A DNA stretch of 9,702 nt, taken from positions 1-9,702 of the forward strand of contig JAKSBB010000536.1 of NCBI GenBank assembly GCA_022361315.1, in the 5' to 3' direction. Positions within the stretch are counted from its first letter, which is position 1, and every line of letters begins with the position of its first letter. Origin of the DNA: Desulfobacterales bacterium. Its GTDB lineage: Bacteria; Desulfobacterota; Desulfobacteria; Desulfobacterales; Desulfobacteraceae. Below, in pieces: positions 6,492 to 9,702 of the stretch. Position numbers and translations under genes: made by a program. The notes beneath the pieces were generated by a model that saw only the letters and a program-made list of their open reading frames with translations, ran no database searches and was not told the DNA's origin.

Positions 6492-7904
6492 ATGTCCGAT
6501 GCTTTCATACCCGACGAACTGGAAGATATCACAGAGGAAGAGTTCGGCAGCGGTACAGAAATAGAGACAACGGACGTCCTGGTTTTCGGTCTGCTGTCCT
6601 TCTGGATGTATAACGTATACCGGTTTTCAAAACTGCTGGACGGTCATTTAAATCTTCGCCGCACCCACTTCAGCCGGCTGCTGGACGGGACAGCGTTGCC
6701 GGATCATACCAGGGCGGCGTATGATGAACTCCGGAGAAAAGGTTTTTCCCTCTCCCGTCTGCCGGCATACATTTTCATGATACTTTATGCCGCGTCCATG
6801 GCGCTGGTGCTTTCCGTCATCGCCGGCATGCAGCTCACGGCTGCGGGCCGCCTCAGCCTGTCCCGTTTTGATGCATTGTTTCCACCGGTGATGGGGGCGG
6901 CCGCATTCCTGTTCTGCCTCTCCAGCATCCTCTTTCTGCTGTGGGTGCTTAGGACAATAAAACGCCATGAGTACCATGAACTTCTGATGTTGCACCTGTT
7001 CAAAAAACCGGAAAAGTTCAGGATGGTCCGGCCCTCCCTGACCTTCACCAAAAGATGGAATAAAAATCAGAACTGGGTGGCCTTTTTTCTCATCCTCAGC
7101 ATTCCCATGACCCTTTCCCCGTTCATTGCCAGCAAACAGATACAGGGCGTCATCTATGCAGGTGCCGATCACACCGGCCTGATTCTGATCTGGTCCTTCT
7201 GCCTGCTGGGAATTACCGCAGTATTTCACTTCTGGGGGACACGGCTGCTGGTGAACATGTACAACGGCCATCTGCGGATTGAGGCTGTTAACCGACAGTC
7301 GACAGCATGGGGTAAAAAGGCATCCGGCACCGTGCTCACGGATACAGACGAAAATGGAACTTCCCGGGATACGCTTGTTCCGGAACGCTCCCTGGCTGCC
7401 ATTCTGCTCACGGACATGGTGGGGTTCAGCCGGAAGATGGAGGCTGAAGAGGAGGCCACCTACTCAAAGCTGCTTCTCCACAACGAAATCATCCGCAGCC
7501 ATATCAAAGCCCACAACGGCAGGGAAATAAAAACAATCGGAGATGCCTTCCTGGTACGGTATGCCAGTGCCGTGGATGCGGTCCGTTCCGCCATGGGCAT
7601 GCAAGGCGACCTTGCCGCCCATAATTCAGGCAAACCGGAAGCGGAACAGATACTGATCCGTATCGGCATCCATATCGGAGATGTCCTGGTCATGGACGGG
7701 GATGTTTTCGGAAACGGTGTCAACATCGCCTCCAGAATTGAACCCCTGGCAGAGCCCGGCGGTATTTGCATCTCTGCGGATATGTATAACCTGGTAAAAA
7801 AATCCATTGATATTCAGGTCCTCAGTTTAGGCAGAAAAGAACTCAAGAACATCCGGGAAGCCCCGGAAATTTTCAAAATAGTCGGAAAATCGCTGACCCC
7901 ATAA
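6492..7904 (+). CDS. Membrane-anchored class III adenylate cyclase
   Basis: Converts ATP to cyclic AMP at the inner face of the membrane. It has 470 residues from the ATG at 6492, chosen because GGAG lies 6 nt upstream (the preceding TTG at 6489 is too close). An acidic N-terminus (about 3-27) precedes a moderately hydrophobic segment (28-48). Four clear membrane spans follow near 91-112, 131-154, 195-213 and 229-249, placing both ends inside. After a linker the catalytic domain covers about 298-465. Metal ligands are Asp308 (LLTDMVGFS) and Asp351 (TIGDAF). Lys347 and Asp404 are the adenine-selecting pair, and Asn411 and Arg415 (DVFGNGVNIASRIE) are the transition-state residues. All catalytic residues are present, so the enzyme is predicted active as a homodimer. 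No HAMP, GAF or CHASE sensor was recognised; the membrane part is of unknown type. The disulfide reductase gene follows after 14 nt. Confidence 0.9.
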   Translation: MSDAFIPDELEDITEEEFGSGTEIETTDVLVFGLLSFWMYNVYRFSKLLDGHLNLRRTHFSRLLDGTALPDHTRAAYDELRRKGFSLSRLPAYIFMILYAASMALVLSVIAGMQLTAAGRLSLSRFDALFPPVMGAAAFLFCLSSILFLLWVLRTIKRHEYHELLMLHLFKKPEKFRMVRPSLTFTKRWNKNQNWVAFFLILSIPMTLSPFIASKQIQGVIYAGADHTGLILIWSFCLLGITAVFHFWGTRLLVNMYNGHLRIEAVNRQSTAWGKKASGTVLTDTDENGTSRDTLVPERSLAAILLTDMVGFSRKMEAEEEATYSKLLLHNEIIRSHIKAHNGREIKTIGDAFLVRYASAVDAVRSAMGMQGDLAAHNSGKPEAEQILIRIGIHIGDVLVMDGDVFGNGVNIASRIEPLAEPGGICISADMYNLVKKSIDIQVLSLGRKELKNIREAPEIFKIVGKSLTP

Positions 7905-7918
7905 GGAGAATACATATA

Positions 7919-9334
7919 ATGTCCCATGTCTACGATGTCGCCATCATCGGCGCCGGAACCGCCGGGCTCACCGCCCAGGAGCATATTGTCGGAGAAACGG
8001 AGAACTACGTGATGATTGACGACGGGCCCTTAGGTACCACCTGCGCCCGGGTGGGCTGCATGCCCTCAAAGGCGCTGATCGCCATGGCCAATGATTTTCA
8101 CAAGGCCGGTTTTTTCCCGGAGTACGGCATTGCCGGTTCAAACGGACTGACCCCGGATCTGCCCAAAATCATGGCCAGGGTCCGCAGGATGCGGGACGAG
8201 TATGCCGGCGGGGTGGTGGACGAAATGGCACCCTTCATGGACAAGGTGATCCGGAAACGTGCCAGATTCATCGATGCCAACACCCTGGACCTGGGGGATG
8301 AAACCATCCGGGCAAAGCAAATCATCATTGCCACCGGATCAAAACCCTGGCTCCCGGAACGCTGGCAGCCTTACAAGGAATTTGTTGTCAATACAGACCA
8401 GTTTTTTGAACTGCCGGATCTACCGAAGCGGGTGGCCGTCTTCGGTCTGGGGGTAATCGGTATCGAACTGGGCCAGGCCCTTCACCGTCTGGGGGTGAAG
8501 GTGACGGCCATCAGCCGCAGGAAAACCGCAGGCGGCCTGACCGATCCGGGCCTTCAGGTTTATGCATTTGACCATTTCTCCGAAGAGATGGATATCCGGC
8601 AGGGAACGGCAGATATCGTCGGAAAAACCGATACCGGCCTCATCGTTGCCTGTGACAATGATCAATTTGAGGTGGACCGGGTTCTCCTGGCTACGGGCCG
8701 GCGCCCCGCCCTCCTGGATTTAGGTCTTGACACCCTCGGCGTTGAACTGGACGATAACGGCATGCCTCCCTTCGATCCTGCGACCCTTCAGGTTGGGGAC
8801 CTGCCGGTTTTTCTGGCCGGGGATGCCAACGGTCTTGCACCCATACTCCATGAGGCAGCGGATGACGGTGCCGTCTGCGGCCGCAACAGCGTGTCGGAAA
8901 AAATCGAGGGATTCAGGCGCCGGGTCCCCCTGCACATCACCTTCTCCCATCCGGACATTGCGCTGGTGGGACAAAGCTATCAGAAATTAACGGACAGCGG
9001 TGTTGATTTTATCACCGGTGAAACCACCTGGGAAGGCTGGGGCCGGGCCACCATGATGCTGGGAAAAGCCGCAGGCAGGGCCTGTATCTATGCGGATCCC
9101 AAAGACGGCCGATTACTGGGGGCAGAGATGATGGCACCTGGCGGAGAGCATATGGGGCACCTGCTGGCCTGGGCCATCGGTGCGGGGTATACGGCTGCGG
9201 ATGCCCTGGCCATGCCCTTTTACCACCCGGTTCCCGAGGAAGCACTCAGGGAAGCACTGGCGGAGATCGTTACACGGACAAAAGATCCTGCACCGGATTT
9301 TGAGTTGTCCTCTCTAACGAAAAGCCAGCCGTAA
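7919..9334 (+). CDS. Dihydrolipoyl dehydrogenase-like FAD/NAD(P) disulfide oxidoreductase
   Basis: Cytoplasmic flavoprotein of the class I pyridine nucleotide-disulfide oxidoreductases, 471 residues. The FAD motif is GAGTAG at 11-16. The redox-active disulfide is Cys42-Cys47 in GTTCARVGCMPSK. ATG (138-140) and the second FAD motif with Asp302 (FLAGDANG) follow. The nicotinamide motif is GLGVIG at 176-181. The dimerisation domain (about 335-450) carries the acid-base pair His436-Glu441 (FYHPVPEE), as in lipoamide dehydrogenase and glutathione reductase. After the second nucleotide-binding strand the sequence is ISRRK (198-202). Arg200 aligns with the NADPH-binding Arg of glutathione reductase, and the NAD-selecting Glu of E. 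coli Lpd is Ser199. NADP(H) preference is therefore inferred. There is no lipoyl domain and no 2-oxoacid dehydrogenase gene nearby. AAGGAG overlaps the cyclase stop codon. The true disulfide substrate is uncertain. Confidence 0.9.
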   Translation: MSHVYDVAIIGAGTAGLTAQEHIVGETENYVMIDDGPLGTTCARVGCMPSKALIAMANDFHKAGFFPEYGIAGSNGLTPDLPKIMARVRRMRDEYAGGVVDEMAPFMDKVIRKRARFIDANTLDLGDETIRAKQIIIATGSKPWLPERWQPYKEFVVNTDQFFELPDLPKRVAVFGLGVIGIELGQALHRLGVKVTAISRRKTAGGLTDPGLQVYAFDHFSEEMDIRQGTADIVGKTDTGLIVACDNDQFEVDRVLLATGRRPALLDLGLDTLGVELDDNGMPPFDPATLQVGDLPVFLAGDANGLAPILHEAADDGAVCGRNSVSEKIEGFRRRVPLHITFSHPDIALVGQSYQKLTDSGVDFITGETTWEGWGRATMMLGKAAGRACIYADPKDGRLLGAEMMAPGGEHMGHLLAWAIGAGYTAADALAMPFYHPVPEEALREALAEIVTRTKDPAPDFELSSLTKSQP

Positions 9335-9343
9335 CCTTACCGG

Positions 9344-9702
9344 TCACTGGCGGTTCAAAAACCCGGAAAGGAAACGGATGTGCGCTTCCATGGCGGCAGC
9401 GGCACGGGACGGATTGCGACGCTTAATGGGAGAGAAAATATCGTTGTGCTGGACAAGAATCCTGTCAATGTTGTTTTCGTCTGCGTAGAGCTTTTGCAGT
9501 GCCTCCCGGCTGCCGTGAAAGAGGTAGTCGTTGATGGAACTCATAATCCAGATCTGGAAAGGATTACGGGCGGCAAAGGCAATGGCCATGTGAAAGCTGA
9601 GATCCGCCCGGGTGGCGATCTCTCCGGCCTCAAACTCCGTCTGCATCTGCCGGATGCCGGCCGCCATTGCGGCGAGATCACTATCATCCGCCCGCTCAGC
9701 CG
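9344..9702 (-). CDS. GntR/FCD family transcriptional regulator, C-terminal part (cut by window edge)
   Basis: The reading frame stays open from the stop at 9344 to the right edge. The residues before the first Met (9667) still read as FCD domain (AERADDSDLAA), so that Met is internal and the true start is beyond 9702. About 118 residues are visible, all from the helical FCD effector domain. The metal-binding set is complete: Asp and His in ADLSFHMAIAF, His in LVQHNDIF, and His in MEAHIRFL, with 22 residues between the last two His. This contrasts with the regulator at 4205-4891, where the Asp is replaced by Arg. The DNA-binding domain is not in the window. The gene is tail-to-tail with the reductase gene with 9 bp between stops. 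Its targets are probably to the right of the window. Confidence 0.85.
   Translation of the reverse strand, partial: AERADDSDLAAMAAGIRQMQTEFEAGEIATRADLSFHMAIAFAARNPFQIWIMSSINDYLFHGSREALQKLYADENNIDRILVQHNDIFSPIKRRNPSRAAAAMEAHIRFLSGFLNRQ

Noticed and set aside
6648..7271. Open frame of 207 codons on the - strand opposite the cyclase membrane region
   Set aside because: It is the complement of membrane-segment codons and has a composition typical of such shadows.
6492..7904. Identification as a guanylate cyclase
   Set aside because: Lys347 and Asp404 are the adenine-selecting residues; guanylate cyclases typically have Glu and Cys or similar residues there.
7919..9334. Identification as mercuric reductase
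   Set aside because: It lacks the C-terminal Cys pair needed for Hg(II) and any N-terminal heavy-metal domain, and it carries the lipoamide dehydrogenase-type His-Glu pair. No other mer genes are present.
9665..9667. ATG as the start of a short protein ending at 9344
   Set aside because: The frame stays open upstream to the window edge and those residues continue the FCD domain, so this Met is internal to a longer regulator.
1..9702. tRNA or rRNA genes, insertion sequences, attachment sites, CRISPR arrays, riboswitches
   Set aside because: I looked for cloverleaf-like stretches, terminal inverted repeats, transposase or integrase reading frames and regularly spaced repeats, and found none. 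Noncoding gaps are all about 200 bp or shorter.

Overview
The window is moderately GC-rich, densely packed bacterial chromosome with eight complete protein genes and one cut off by the right edge. I see no rRNA, tRNA, mobile element or CRISPR array. A periplasmic-binding-protein TRAP transporter, a class II DAHP synthase, FCD-type GntR regulators and a class III nucleotide cyclase point to a Gram-negative proteobacterium or desulfobacterium. Desulfobacterota is my best guess from overall resemblance, held with low confidence because no marker gene is present.

Region 1 (1-4135, + strand) is a four-gene uptake and catabolism operon: TRAP substrate-binding protein (dctP), small permease (dctQ), large permease (dctM, overlapping dctQ) and an enolase-superfamily enzyme of the mandelate racemase/muconate lactonizing type. 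A stable hairpin separates dctP from dctQ. The natural reading is import of an organic acid followed by its epimerisation, cycloisomerisation or dehydration; the substrate cannot be read from sequence. The enzyme carries Met where the first Lys of the usual KxK motif is expected. The operon promoter lies left of the window.

Region 2 (4136-6341, - strand) converges on region 1 across a near-perfect palindromic terminator (4140-4174). It holds a class II 3-deoxy-7-phosphoheptulonate synthase (first step of the shikimate pathway), followed 52 bp downstream by a GntR/FCD regulator with a TTG start. A good sigma70-type promoter (TTGATA, 16 bp, TATAAT) lies just upstream of the synthase. A GTATAC-centred site beside the synthase start could be a GntR operator. 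The regulator could serve this operon, the convergent TRAP operon, or both.

Region 3 (6418-9334, + strand) is divergent from region 2. A membrane-anchored adenylate cyclase is followed after 14 nt by an FAD/disulfide reductase of the dihydrolipoamide dehydrogenase type, so the two are probably cotranscribed. The reductase keeps the redox-active cysteine pair and the catalytic His/Glu, but has Arg where lipoamide dehydrogenases normally have the NAD-selecting Glu region, so it may prefer NADP(H). No 2-oxoacid dehydrogenase genes are nearby.

Region 4 (9344-9702, - strand) is the C-terminal ligand-binding part of a second FCD-type GntR regulator, 9 bp from the reductase stop and running off the window.

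Nothing here is a clear-cut new system. The best candidates for follow-up are the TRAP plus atypical enolase-superfamily operon, the adenylate cyclase/NADP-type reductase pair, and the DAHP synthase/GntR operon.
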